Position numbers and translations under genes: made by a program. From assembly GCF_900142965.1 (NCBI RefSeq), contig NZ_FRCQ01000001.1:248001-312000 (forward strand): DNA of 64,000 bases, read 5' to 3'. The notes beneath the pieces were generated by a model. The model was not told the DNA's origin, ran no database searches, and worked only from the letters and a program-made list of their open reading frames with translations. This stretch comes from Rhizobacter sp. OV335 (GTDB lineage: Bacteria > Pseudomonadota > Gammaproteobacteria > Burkholderiales > Burkholderiaceae_C). Shown here in pieces: positions 7,992 to 15,501 of the stretch (the first letter of the stretch is position 1; every line of letters starts with the position of its first letter).

Positions 7992-9362
7992 GGTGGCCGT
8001 CAACGTGAAACCGAAGGTGTTGCGGCCGGCCTGCGAGCGCGCGAACACCGAGCCGCGGTGCATCAGCGCGATCGCCTTGACGATCGCGAGGCCCAGCCCG
8101 TGGTTGCCGCCCGGGTTGCGGCGCGCGCTGTCGACGCGGTAGAAGCGGTCGAACAGGTGCGTGAGGTGCTGCTCGTCGATCGGGTTGCCGGGGTTGCTGA
8201 CCGCCACGCGGATCTGCTCGGGCGCGTCGAGCAGGCGCGCGATCTCGACCACGATCTCGTCGCCCGGCGTCGAATGCTCGATCGCGTTCTGCAGCAGGTT
8301 GCCGAGCGCGCGCCGCAGCAGCGCCGTCTCGACGCAGCCGCGCTCGTCGCCCTGCACGCGGATGCGCACGCCGCGCTCGTCGAGCAGCGCATCGAGGTAC
8401 TCGGCCACCTTGTGCACCTCGTCGGCGATCGAGGTGTCGGCATGGCGCGATGCGGCCGCGCCCTGGTCGGCGCGCGCGAGGAACAGCATGTCGTTGACGA
8501 TGCCCTTCAGCCGCTCCATCTCCTCGAGGTTGGAGCGCAGCACTTCTTCCAGCTCGCCGGCGCTGCGCTCGCGCGTCAGCATCACCTGGGTCTGGCCGAT
8601 CAGGTTGGTCAGCGGCGTGCGCAGCTCGTGCGCCACGTCGGCGTTGAAGGCCTCCAGCTGCTGGTACGCCGCCTCCAGCCGCGCCAGCGCGCCGTTGAAC
8701 GAGGCGGTCAGCTTGTCCAGCTCGGCGGGCATCGGCTGCAGCACGAGCCGCTGGTCCTGGTGGTTCGGATCGAGCGCCCGCGCCTGCCGGCTCAGCCGGT
8801 CGAGCGGACGCAGCCCGACGCGGGCGATGCCGTAGCCGAGAAAGGCCACCGCCAGCACGCCGACGGTGCCCAGCCCGATCAGCGCGAAACGGAAGTCCTC
8901 CAGCGTCTGCAGGAAGCGCAGCGGGTCTTTCACCAGCACCAGGGTCACCGCGGGCCGGTCGCCGTCGGCGGGCAGGTGGCGGGTCCAGGTCAGCAGCTTG
9001 CACGGGTGGCCGGGCTCGACCAGCTCGCCATAGCCGCCGGCCATCGCCAGCGCCTCGATGTCGGCGCGGCGCGGGCCGTAGCGGAAGCTCGGATCGTCGC
9101 TGACGACCCACAGCCGCACGTCGCTGCGCTCCATCTCGAGGGTGTTGAACTTGGGCGTGAGCCACAGCCGCCACTGCGATTCATCCTGCACGCGCAGCAC
9201 GATGGATTCGGCCCAGCCGGCGCGCAGCCGCATCTCGCCGCGCACCTGCTCCATCATGCCGCCGTCGAGCATGCGGTAGAGCGCGCAGCCGCCGACCAGG
9301 AACACCGCCGCGGCGCAGGCCGCGAACATCAGCGTGAGCCGCACCGAGAGGCGGCGCGTCAC
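7989..9362 (-). CDS. heavy-metal sensor histidine kinase (CusS-like)
   Basis: 457 residues. TM1 about 8-30, periplasmic sensor about 31-157, TM2 about 158-180, HAMP about 181-232, HisKA with phospho-acceptor His245 in VAHELRTPL, then the HATPase with N box (GNLLQNAIEHS) and G box (NHGLGLAIVKAI). Order and motifs fit the CusS/CzcS/IrlS family, which sense Cu/Ag or other metals. Start is GTG at 9362, overlapping the regulator's stop by 4 nt (GTGA), so the pair is translationally coupled. Which metal is sensed cannot be told from sequence alone, and no efflux genes lie nearby. Confidence 0.9.
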   Translation of the reverse strand: MTRRLSVRLTLMFAACAAAVFLVGGCALYRMLDGGMMEQVRGEMRLRAGWAESIVLRVQDESQWRLWLTPKFNTLEMERSDVRLWVVSDDPSFRYGPRRADIEALAMAGGYGELVEPGHPCKLLTWTRHLPADGDRPAVTLVLVKDPLRFLQTLEDFRFALIGLGTVGVLAVAFLGYGIARVGLRPLDRLSRQARALDPNHQDQRLVLQPMPAELDKLTASFNGALARLEAAYQQLEAFNADVAHELRTPLTNLIGQTQVMLTRERSAGELEEVLRSNLEEMERLKGIVNDMLFLARADQGAAASRHADTSIADEVHKVAEYLDALLDERGVRIRVQGDERGCVETALLRRALGNLLQNAIEHSTPGDEIVVEIARLLDAPEQIRVAVSNPGNPIDEQHLTHLFDRFYRVDSARRNPGGNHGLGLAIVKAIALMHRGSVFARSQAGRNTFGFTLTAT

Positions 9363-10045
9363 GGCGTGCCCTCCGCCGCGCGCGCCTCGAGCACGTAGCC
9401 CATGCCGCGCATCGTGTGCAGCAGCTTGACCGGGTAGGGGCCGTCGAGCTTGGCGCGCAGCCGCTTCACCGCGACCTCGACGACGTTGGTGTTGCTGTCG
9501 AAGTGGATGTCCCACACCAGTTCGGAGATCTCGGTGCGCGACAGCACCTGGCCGGGCCGGCGCGCGAGCGTGGTCAGCAGCGAGAACTCCTTCGCGGTGA
9601 GGTCGATGCGGTCGCCGCCGCGCTGCACCTTGCGCCCGAGCAGGTCCAGCACCATGTCGCCGATCGTGATGGTGGTCGGCTCGGTCTGCCGGCTGCGGCG
9701 CGACAGCGCATGCAGCCGCGCACTGAGTTCAAGAAAGGAGAAGGGCTTGACGAGGTAGTCGTCGGCGCCGTCCTGCAGGCCGCGCACGCGGTCTTCGATG
9801 CCGTCGCGCGCGGTCAGCATGATGATCGCCACCTGCTTCACGCGGCGCACGTCGCGCAGGATCTCGAAGCCGTCGATGCCGGGCAGCATCGCGTCGAGCA
9901 CGATCACGTCGTGCCGGCCTTCGAGCGCCGCGTGGCGGCCGTCGATGCCGTTGTGCTCGACGTCGACGACGTGGCCCTGCTCGGTCAGCCCGCGGCGCAG
10001 GTAGTCGGCCGTCTTCGGTTCGTCTTCGATGATCAGGACGCGCAT
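9359..10045 (-). CDS. heavy-metal response regulator (CusR-like, OmpR family)
   Basis: 228 residues: receiver domain with Asp51 (VIVLDAMLPGIDG), the conserved Lys in LVKPFSF, and an OmpR-type winged-helix DNA-binding domain (about 130-222; LTAKEFSLLTTLARRPGQVLSR). Sequence style is that of the CusR/CopR/IrlR group. It is first in the regulator-kinase operon. A strong palindrome upstream (10086-10113) holds a TGACA-N4-TGTCA core, predicting autoregulation. Confidence 0.92.
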   Translation of the reverse strand: MRVLIIEDEPKTADYLRRGLTEQGHVVDVEHNGIDGRHAALEGRHDVIVLDAMLPGIDGFEILRDVRRVKQVAIIMLTARDGIEDRVRGLQDGADDYLVKPFSFLELSARLHALSRRSRQTEPTTITIGDMVLDLLGRKVQRGGDRIDLTAKEFSLLTTLARRPGQVLSRTEISELVWDIHFDSNTNVVEVAVKRLRAKLDGPYPVKLLHTMRGMGYVLEARAAEGTP

Positions 10046-10052
10046 TCCCGGG

Positions 10053-10058
10053 AGTTTA
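10053..10058 (-). promoter_or_regulatory. candidate -10 of the regulator-kinase operon
   Basis: TAAACT on the minus strand, centred 44 bp from the centre of the palindromic box at 10093-10106. If used, transcription would begin within a few bases of the ATG at 10045, so the message would be leaderless or nearly so. Confidence 0.35.
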
Positions 10059-10085
10059 GTGACGCTCCCCCGGCCGGCGGCTGAC

Positions 10086-10113
10086 GCGCAGATGACAAAT
10101 CTGTCATCTGCGC
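10086..10113. promoter_or_regulatory. palindromic cop-like operator
   Basis: Perfect inverted repeat with 12-bp arms (GCGCAGATGACA / TGTCATCTGCGC) around AATC. The core TGACA-AATC-TGTCA (10093-10106) is the expected binding site for a CusR/CopR-type regulator. It lies about 40 bp before the regulator gene; the gene on its other side ends, rather than starts, here. Confidence 0.7.
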
Positions 10114-10139
10114 GGGACTTCTTCTGTCTGACGAGCCGC

Positions 10140-11324
10140 TCAGGGCGCCGCGAACGTGACCTGCGTCGCGACGATGCGGGTGCCGTCGAGCGAGGGCACG
10201 CCGGCCACGGAGGCGCGCCGGCCGTTCGCCAGGTCGGCGGCCAGCCCGCCGCTGAACGTGGTGCTGTCGTCGAACACCACCGGCGTGTTGCGGATGCGGA
10301 AGCTGCGCGCCGCCGCGTCCAACTCCTGCACCGCGCCGACCAGCGCGAAGCTCGCGATCGCCGGCACGCTGTCGTCGTGCACGATCACCCGCGCCGCCAC
10401 CAGCGTGCCGGCCTGCGTGCTGCCCAGCACGCCGACGCGCGCGCCCAGCACGACCTTGCTCTCGTCGCCGTCGAAGTGCGCGGCGGCGGCGTCGACCGCG
10501 ATGCCGTTCACCTTGAAGCTGCGCGGGCTGAGGATCTCGGTCACCGTGCCCTCGACGCGCGCCACCGCATGGTCGCTCAGCATCAGGTCGGCGGTGCGCA
10601 CCGAGGTGGCGGCGAGCTGGCCGTTCTCGGCGAGCAGGCGCACGCTGAGGAAATCGCCGATGTCCACCGGCGGCACCGCGCTGCCGGCCACGCCGCCGAC
10701 GCCGATCACCTCGCTGCCCAGCGTCAGGCTGGGCGCCTGCGGGTCGCGCGCCGCGACCACGCCGCGGATCTTGTAGAACGCGGCATCGGGCAATTGCTCG
10801 ACCCGCGTGGCGGCGTACTGGCGCGTCAGCGGGTCGTACTGCGAATACACCTGCACCGTCATGCCCGGCACCAGCGCAGCGAAGCCGCCGGTCAGGCTGC
10901 CGTCGAACAGCGTGCGCGCGCCGACAAGCACCGTCTGGCCGAGCACGGTGAAGCTGCCGCCGGCGGCATCCACCGTGCCCACCGGCCCGACCAGGTCGCT
11001 GACGACGCGGATCACCTGCGCCGTCGAGGTGGCCTGCGTGCTGCTGGTGTCCAGCGTGCCGCCCTCGACGATCACCGTCATGCCGAGCTTCAGCTGGTCT
11101 TTCGTCAGCAGCGCGCCCTGCTCGTCGCGGATCTCGGCGCTGTCGTCGTCGAAGCGCACGTCGTTGACGAAGATCGAGCCGAGCCCGCTGATCGGGCCGG
11201 ACGCGATGATGCCGGTGCCGCCGCTGTCGACGCCACCGCCGCAACCGGCCAGCGGGGTGATCAGCAGCGCGGCGGCCAGGAGCCCCGCGGTCAGGCGGCG
11301 GCGGGTCGGTGGGCGGGTGTTCAC
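10140..11324 (-). CDS. DUF5666 lipoprotein
   Basis: 394 residues. Signal peptide VNTRPPTRRRLTAGLLAAAL with lipobox LAGC, then four to five DUF5666-type beta units, recognisable by repeated phrases such as GLGSIFVNDVRFDDDSAEI, KLGMTVIVEGG, LVPGMTVQVYSQ, LGARVGVLGS and AARVIVH. Function unknown; these proteins are predicted cell-envelope lipoproteins. Start is GTG at 11324, overlapping the DUF6502 stop by 4 nt (GTGA), which supports coupling and the choice of start. Confidence 0.85.
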   Translation of the reverse strand: MNTRPPTRRRLTAGLLAAALLITPLAGCGGGVDSGGTGIIASGPISGLGSIFVNDVRFDDDSAEIRDEQGALLTKDQLKLGMTVIVEGGTLDTSSTQATSTAQVIRVVSDLVGPVGTVDAAGGSFTVLGQTVLVGARTLFDGSLTGGFAALVPGMTVQVYSQYDPLTRQYAATRVEQLPDAAFYKIRGVVAARDPQAPSLTLGSEVIGVGGVAGSAVPPVDIGDFLSVRLLAENGQLAATSVRTADLMLSDHAVARVEGTVTEILSPRSFKVNGIAVDAAAAHFDGDESKVVLGARVGVLGSTQAGTLVAARVIVHDDSVPAIASFALVGAVQELDAAARSFRIRNTPVVFDDSTTFSGGLAADLANGRRASVAGVPSLDGTRIVATQVTFAAP

Positions 11325-12193
11325 GATGGGTCGGGCTCGTCTGGTGAAGAGGGTGCCGCCGCCGCGGGCGCATCGGCATGGAAGGTGTACAGGCCGACGC
11401 GCACGCGGCGCGGCGGCGGATCGCCGGCCTGGTGCGCGCGCTCGTCGGCTTCGATCATCTCGGTGAGCCGCGGCACCAGCGCGGCCATCAGCCCGCGCCA
11501 TTGCTCGGTGACCAGCCCGCGCAGTTGCGCGACCGAATCGGCCGAGAGGCCGTCGGCGAACACCGCCTGCTCGAAATGCGGCGGCTTCTCGCCGCTGCTG
11601 CCGGCCGCCAGGTTGGCCACCGCGGCCGACAGGTGGTCGCCGACGTTGTGGCCGACGAAACCGAGCAGCCGCGACTGGTCGGCGCTCGGCACGAAGGAAT
11701 CGCGCTCCAGCGTGACGGTGTCGGTCACCGGATCGAAGCTCGCGAGGCCGAGCCGGCACAGCTCTTCGAGCAAGCTGCGCGGGTGCACGTCACGCGTCAC
11801 CGAGCGCGCCAGCTCCTCGAAGCTCGGTGCCTTGCCCTGGCGCGGCAGCGCCTTCGGGTGGCCGTGCTTGTCCTGCAGGCGCCGGCTGCCCATCCACTTG
11901 GTGAAGACCTGCGTGGCCGGCGAGCTGCGCGGCGACGCGTCGGCCGGCGGCGTGTGCGTGATGCGCGTCACCTCGCGGCGCGTCAGGCCGGTGGTGGTGC
12001 TGATGCGGCTGATGTCGCGGCTCGCCTGCGCGCCGGAGTGCGCCTCGCGTGCCGCCGCGACCAGCGCGCGCTTCAACGCCTCGGCCAGCAGCGGGAAGCC
12101 GTGGCCGCGATCGAGGCACAGCTGCGCGAGCGGCAGCAGCAGGCGCTCGAGCGCCTGCTGGAAGGCGGCTTCGGTGTCGTCGGGCGGGGTCAT
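11321..12193 (-). CDS. DUF6502 protein, probable DNA-binding regulator
   Basis: 290 residues. An N-terminal helical region is followed by an HTH-like stretch (SRDISRISTTTGLTRREVTR, about 65-85) and a winged-helix-like second segment (FEELARSVTRDVHPRSLLEELCRLGLA). This matches DUF6502 as I recall it; biochemical function is unknown. An ATG at 12217 would also be in frame, but it lies inside an operator-like repeat; 12193 is preferred, though no good Shine-Dalgarno is seen for either. It is the first gene of a two-gene operon with the DUF5666 lipoprotein and diverges from a DUF4397 lipoprotein. Confidence 0.75.
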   Translation of the reverse strand: MTPPDDTEAAFQQALERLLLPLAQLCLDRGHGFPLLAEALKRALVAAAREAHSGAQASRDISRISTTTGLTRREVTRITHTPPADASPRSSPATQVFTKWMGSRRLQDKHGHPKALPRQGKAPSFEELARSVTRDVHPRSLLEELCRLGLASFDPVTDTVTLERDSFVPSADQSRLLGFVGHNVGDHLSAAVANLAAGSSGEKPPHFEQAVFADGLSADSVAQLRGLVTEQWRGLMAALVPRLTEMIEADERAHQAGDPPPRRVRVGLYTFHADAPAAAAPSSPDEPDPS

Positions 12194-12199
12194 CGGAAT

Positions 12200-12218
12200 A
12201 ATGTGCAGTGTGCACATT
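12200..12218. promoter_or_regulatory. inverted repeat O1, candidate operator
   Basis: AATGTGC-AGTGT-GCACATT, perfect arms (extended to 8 bp with a 3-bp spacer). It sits immediately upstream of the preferred DUF6502 start. The same architecture recurs at 12284-12302. Confidence 0.65.
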
Positions 12219-12253
12219 TGATCACGGTTTTGCCATCCGTGGTTGCCCGGGGC

Positions 12254-12282
12254 TTGTCACCGTGTGTCGTGGAATCTACAGT
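12254..12282 (+). promoter_or_regulatory. candidate sigma70 promoter of the DUF4397 gene
   Basis: -35 TTGTCA (12254-12259), 17-nt spacer, -10 TACAGT (12277-12282). The O2 repeat begins 2 nt after the -10, so a bound protein would block initiation. Confidence 0.45.
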
Positions 12283-12283
12283 G

Positions 12284-12302
12284 AATGTGCGATTGGCACA
12301 TT
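12284..12302. promoter_or_regulatory. inverted repeat O2, candidate operator
   Basis: AATGTGC-GATTG-GCACATT: same 7-bp arms and same 5-bp spacer length as O1, with a different spacer sequence. Centres of O1 and O2 are 84 bp apart, about eight helical turns. Confidence 0.65.
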
Positions 12303-12327
12303 TGACTTATCCACTGGAAACGCTTCG

Positions 12328-13635
12328 ATGAACAAGTTCTTCACCCGCCGGATCCTGGTTGCCGCGACGGCGCTCGCGGCGCTGGCGGCGGCCGCCGTGC
12401 TGCCCGGCTGCGGCGGCGGCTCCGACGACGGCGGCGGCTCGCCCGGACGCGTGCGCCTGGTCAACGCGACGACCGATTACGCGGCGCTCGATTTCTACGC
12501 CGGCGACGCGCTGCAGACCAAGGACACCGCGTCGTTCGCGGTCGGGGCCTATTCGGAGATCGGCTCGGGCACGGTCGCGATGACGCTGAAGCGCAGCGGC
12601 TCCACCTCCAGCGCGGCCAGCGTGAGCCGCACCGTGGCCAGCGACGGCTACCACACGCTGGTGGCCTACAGCAGCGAGACCTCGCTGCGCGCGATGTACA
12701 TGAACGACAGCGAAGCGGCGCCGTCGGCCGGCCAGGCGAAGCTGCGCGTGATGAACGGCGCGGTCGAGGCCGGCACGCTCGACACCTACGTGTTCCCGGC
12801 CGATGCGAGCCTCGCCGACCAGAACCCGGCGCTTGGCAACGTCCCGACCGACACGCTGAGCCTGTACAAGGAATTCGCGAAGGGCGCGTGGCGCGTCGTC
12901 GTGACCGGCGCCGGCAACAAGGCCGACGTGCGGCTGGACCTGCCGTCGGTGACGCTCGCCGACCAGCAGGTCGTGACGCTGGTGCTGACGGCCACGCCCG
13001 GCGGCGTGCTGGTGCACGGCCTGCTGCTGAACCAGCGCGCCGACGTGGTCGCGCAGAAGAACCCGTCGGCCCGCGTGCGCGTGGTGGCCGGCACGACGGC
13101 CAGCGGTGCGGTGTCGGTGAAGGCGAACGGCATCACGCTGTCGAGCGGCATCGCGTCGCCGGCGATCGTGCCGTATGCGATGGTGCCGGCCGGTGCGGTC
13201 ACCGGTGAACTGCGCGTGAACGGCGGTGCCGCCATCGCGCTGCCGGCGTTCACCGCGCTGCCCGGTGCCGACGTGACGCTGATGGTGCTGGGCACGCCGG
13301 CCGCGCCGACCGCGTTCGTGCTGCAGGACAACAACAAGCCGGCCGCCGCCACCAGCGCGAAGCTGCGGCTGGTGCACGGCGTCAACGGCCTGGCCGGCAA
13401 CGTGACGCTGACGGCCGACTACGGCCTCGTCGCCAGCGACATCCCGTTCGGCCAGGCCTCGGTCAGCGCGAGTCTGGTGGTCGGCAACCCGATCCGGCTG
13501 GAGGTCACCTCGCCGGCCGCGGCGTCCCGGCTGTACCTGAACGACGAAGCCAACCTGCAGGCCACCCGGGTCTACACGGTGTTCATGCTCGGCGACGCCG
13601 CGGCGCCGCTCGGGACGCTGGTGCGCGATCGCTGA
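12328..13635 (+). CDS. DUF4397 lipoprotein
   Basis: 435 residues. Signal peptide MNKFFTRRILVAATALAALA with a lipobox-like LPGC, Gly/Asp linker, then two or more DUF4397 beta-sandwich units (GRVRLVNATTDYAALDFYAGD, AKLRVMNGAVEAGTLDTYV, AKLRLVHGVNGLAGNVTLTADY). DUF4397 domains occur in secreted or anchored surface proteins. The gene diverges from DUF6502-DUF5666 across two operator-like repeats and ends at a clear hairpin. The ATG at 12328 gives a good signal peptide. Confidence 0.85.
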   Translation: MNKFFTRRILVAATALAALAAAAVLPGCGGGSDDGGGSPGRVRLVNATTDYAALDFYAGDALQTKDTASFAVGAYSEIGSGTVAMTLKRSGSTSSAASVSRTVASDGYHTLVAYSSETSLRAMYMNDSEAAPSAGQAKLRVMNGAVEAGTLDTYVFPADASLADQNPALGNVPTDTLSLYKEFAKGAWRVVVTGAGNKADVRLDLPSVTLADQQVVTLVLTATPGGVLVHGLLLNQRADVVAQKNPSARVRVVAGTTASGAVSVKANGITLSSGIASPAIVPYAMVPAGAVTGELRVNGGAAIALPAFTALPGADVTLMVLGTPAAPTAFVLQDNNKPAAATSAKLRLVHGVNGLAGNVTLTADYGLVASDIPFGQASVSASLVVGNPIRLEVTSPAAASRLYLNDEANLQATRVYTVFMLGDAAAPLGTLVRDR

Positions 13636-13658
13636 ACGGCGGCGGCAACCGGTCGCCG

Positions 13659-13690
13659 ATTCGCCTGTCGCCATCCGGTGACAGGCGAAT
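13659..13690 (+). terminator. hairpin terminator after the DUF4397 gene
   Basis: Perfect 11-bp arms ATTCGCCTGTC / GACAGGCGAAT, extended inwards by GCC/GGT pairing, 24 nt after the stop codon. The following tract (AGTTGTTTCAT) is only weakly U-rich. Confidence 0.6.
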
Positions 13691-13917
13691 AGTTGTTTCA
13701 TATCAACGACTTGGCGAAACCCAGCGGAAGGGCTGTCGCTGCCTGGCGACAAAAAGACCGGTCCGGACAGCTGTTTGAGCGTCAGATACGGGCAAACCCT
13801 TTGTTACTCGCTGCAAGTCGTTGATCCGAAACGATTTTTTCTGCTGGCACAAGCGTTGCGCTGTCAAGGCATCGCGGCCGTTTTCACGGCCTTGTTTTGC
13901 CAGACAGGAACCACGTT

Positions 13918-15501
13918 TTGCTCGCTTCCCCCGGTCACACCGCGCTCACCGCTTCCACCGTTCGCCGATCCGCGACATGGGTTCGCGCGCTGGTTTCCCT
14001 TTGCCTCGCGGGCCTCGCCGGCCAGGCGATGGCCTTCGGCTTCGACGATGTGGCCGAGCGCGCCCGCCAAGCCGCGACCCGTGCCTACGCGCCGGTCACG
14101 GTCAAGCTGCCCGATGAGCTGAAGAACCTCGACTACGACCAGTACCGCGACATCCGCTTCAACCCGCAGAAGGCGCTGTGGCGCCGCGAGAACCTGCCGT
14201 TCGAGCTGGCCTTCTTCCACCTCGGCAAGTTCCAGACGCAGCCGGTGTCGATCAACGAGATCGCCCCCGATGGCCGGGTCAACCACGTCGCGTTCGACCG
14301 CGCCGACTTCGACTACGGCAAGAACAAGCTGACGCAGAAGGGCTGGGGCGACCTCGGCTTCGCCGGCTTCCGCGTGCACTACGCGCTGAACAATCCGGCC
14401 TACAAGGACGAGCTGGTGGTCTTCCTCGGCGCGAGCTACCTGCGCGCGTTGGGCAAGGGTCAGCACTACGGCATGTCGGCGCGCGGGCTGGGCATCGACA
14501 CCGTCGGCGGCAGCGGCGAGGAGTTCCCGCGCTTCAGCGAGTTCTGGATCGAGCGCCCGGCGCCGCAGGCGACCACGCTGGTGATCCACGCGCTGCTCGA
14601 TTCGCCGCGCGCGACCGGCGCGTACCGCATCACGCTGCGTCCCGGCGAGGAGACGGCGATCGACGTGCAGGCCCGCCTGTTCTTGCGCGCCGGCGTCGCG
14701 ACGCTCGGCCTGACGCCGCTGACCAGCATGTTCGCGCACGGCGAGAACCAGCCGAAGGCCGGTGACTTCCGCCCCGAGGTGCACGACTCGGACGGCCTGA
14801 TGGTCGCCACCGGCGATGGCAAGGGCGGCGGCGAATGGCTGTGGCGCCCGCTGGTCAATCCGAAGAGCACCCTGGTGACCTCGTTCTCGATGGCCGAGCT
14901 GAAGGGCTTCGGGCTGATGCAGCGCGACCACGCCTACAACAGCTACGAAGACACCGAGGCGCAGTACGAGCACCGCCCGAGCGTCTGGGTCACGCCGCAG
15001 GGCTCGTGGGGCCCGGGCCGCGTCGAGCTGCTGCAGTTGCACACGCCGGACGAGACCGACGACAACGTCGTCGCGTACTGGGTGCCTGCCAGCGTGCCGG
15101 CGCCCGGCCAGCCGATCGACTTCGCCTACCGCATGCAGTGGCAGGGCGAGCGCCAGCAGCGCCCGCCTGCCGGCTGGACGGTGCAGACCCGCCGCGGCCA
15201 TGGCTTCGTCGACCGCAAGAAAGCACTGGATCCGCGCGAGGTGCAGTACGTCGTCGATTTCGACGGCCCCGCGCTGCGTGCCCTGCCGGCCAATGCCCAG
15301 GTGAAGGCCGTCGTCACGGCCGGCACCAACGCCCAGATCGTTGAACGCAACGCCTATCGCAACCCTGCGACCGGCACCTGGCGCATGACCGTGCGCGTCA
15401 ACCGCCTCGAACTCGCGCAACCCGCCGAGCTGCGAGCCTTTCTCCAAACCGGCGACAACGCCTTGACCGAAACATGGACCACGATCATTCAACCCGAGTG
15501 A
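13918..15501 (+). CDS. opgG: glucan biosynthesis protein G
   Basis: Periplasmic protein needed for osmoregulated periplasmic glucan (OPG/MDO) synthesis, thought to branch or release the beta-glucan backbone made by OpgH. 527 residues; signal peptide ending GLAGQAMA then the MdoG domain (FGFDDVAERARQ, KNLDYDQYRDIRFNP, LGASYLRALGKGQHYGMSARGL, FPRFSEFWIERP). Start chosen as TTG at 13918 because AGGAA lies 7 nt upstream; another TTG at 13897 lacks this. The gene overlaps opgH by 28 nt. Confidence 0.93.
   Translation: MLASPGHTALTASTVRRSATWVRALVSLCLAGLAGQAMAFGFDDVAERARQAATRAYAPVTVKLPDELKNLDYDQYRDIRFNPQKALWRRENLPFELAFFHLGKFQTQPVSINEIAPDGRVNHVAFDRADFDYGKNKLTQKGWGDLGFAGFRVHYALNNPAYKDELVVFLGASYLRALGKGQHYGMSARGLGIDTVGGSGEEFPRFSEFWIERPAPQATTLVIHALLDSPRATGAYRITLRPGEETAIDVQARLFLRAGVATLGLTPLTSMFAHGENQPKAGDFRPEVHDSDGLMVATGDGKGGGEWLWRPLVNPKSTLVTSFSMAELKGFGLMQRDHAYNSYEDTEAQYEHRPSVWVTPQGSWGPGRVELLQLHTPDETDDNVVAYWVPASVPAPGQPIDFAYRMQWQGERQQRPPAGWTVQTRRGHGFVDRKKALDPREVQYVVDFDGPALRALPANAQVKAVVTAGTNAQIVERNAYRNPATGTWRMTVRVNRLELAQPAELRAFLQTGDNALTETWTTIIQPE

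Noticed and set aside
12194..12217. Upstream ATG (12217) for DUF6502
   Set aside because: It would place the start inside the O1 inverted repeat and add eight residues that do not fit; kept as an alternative only.
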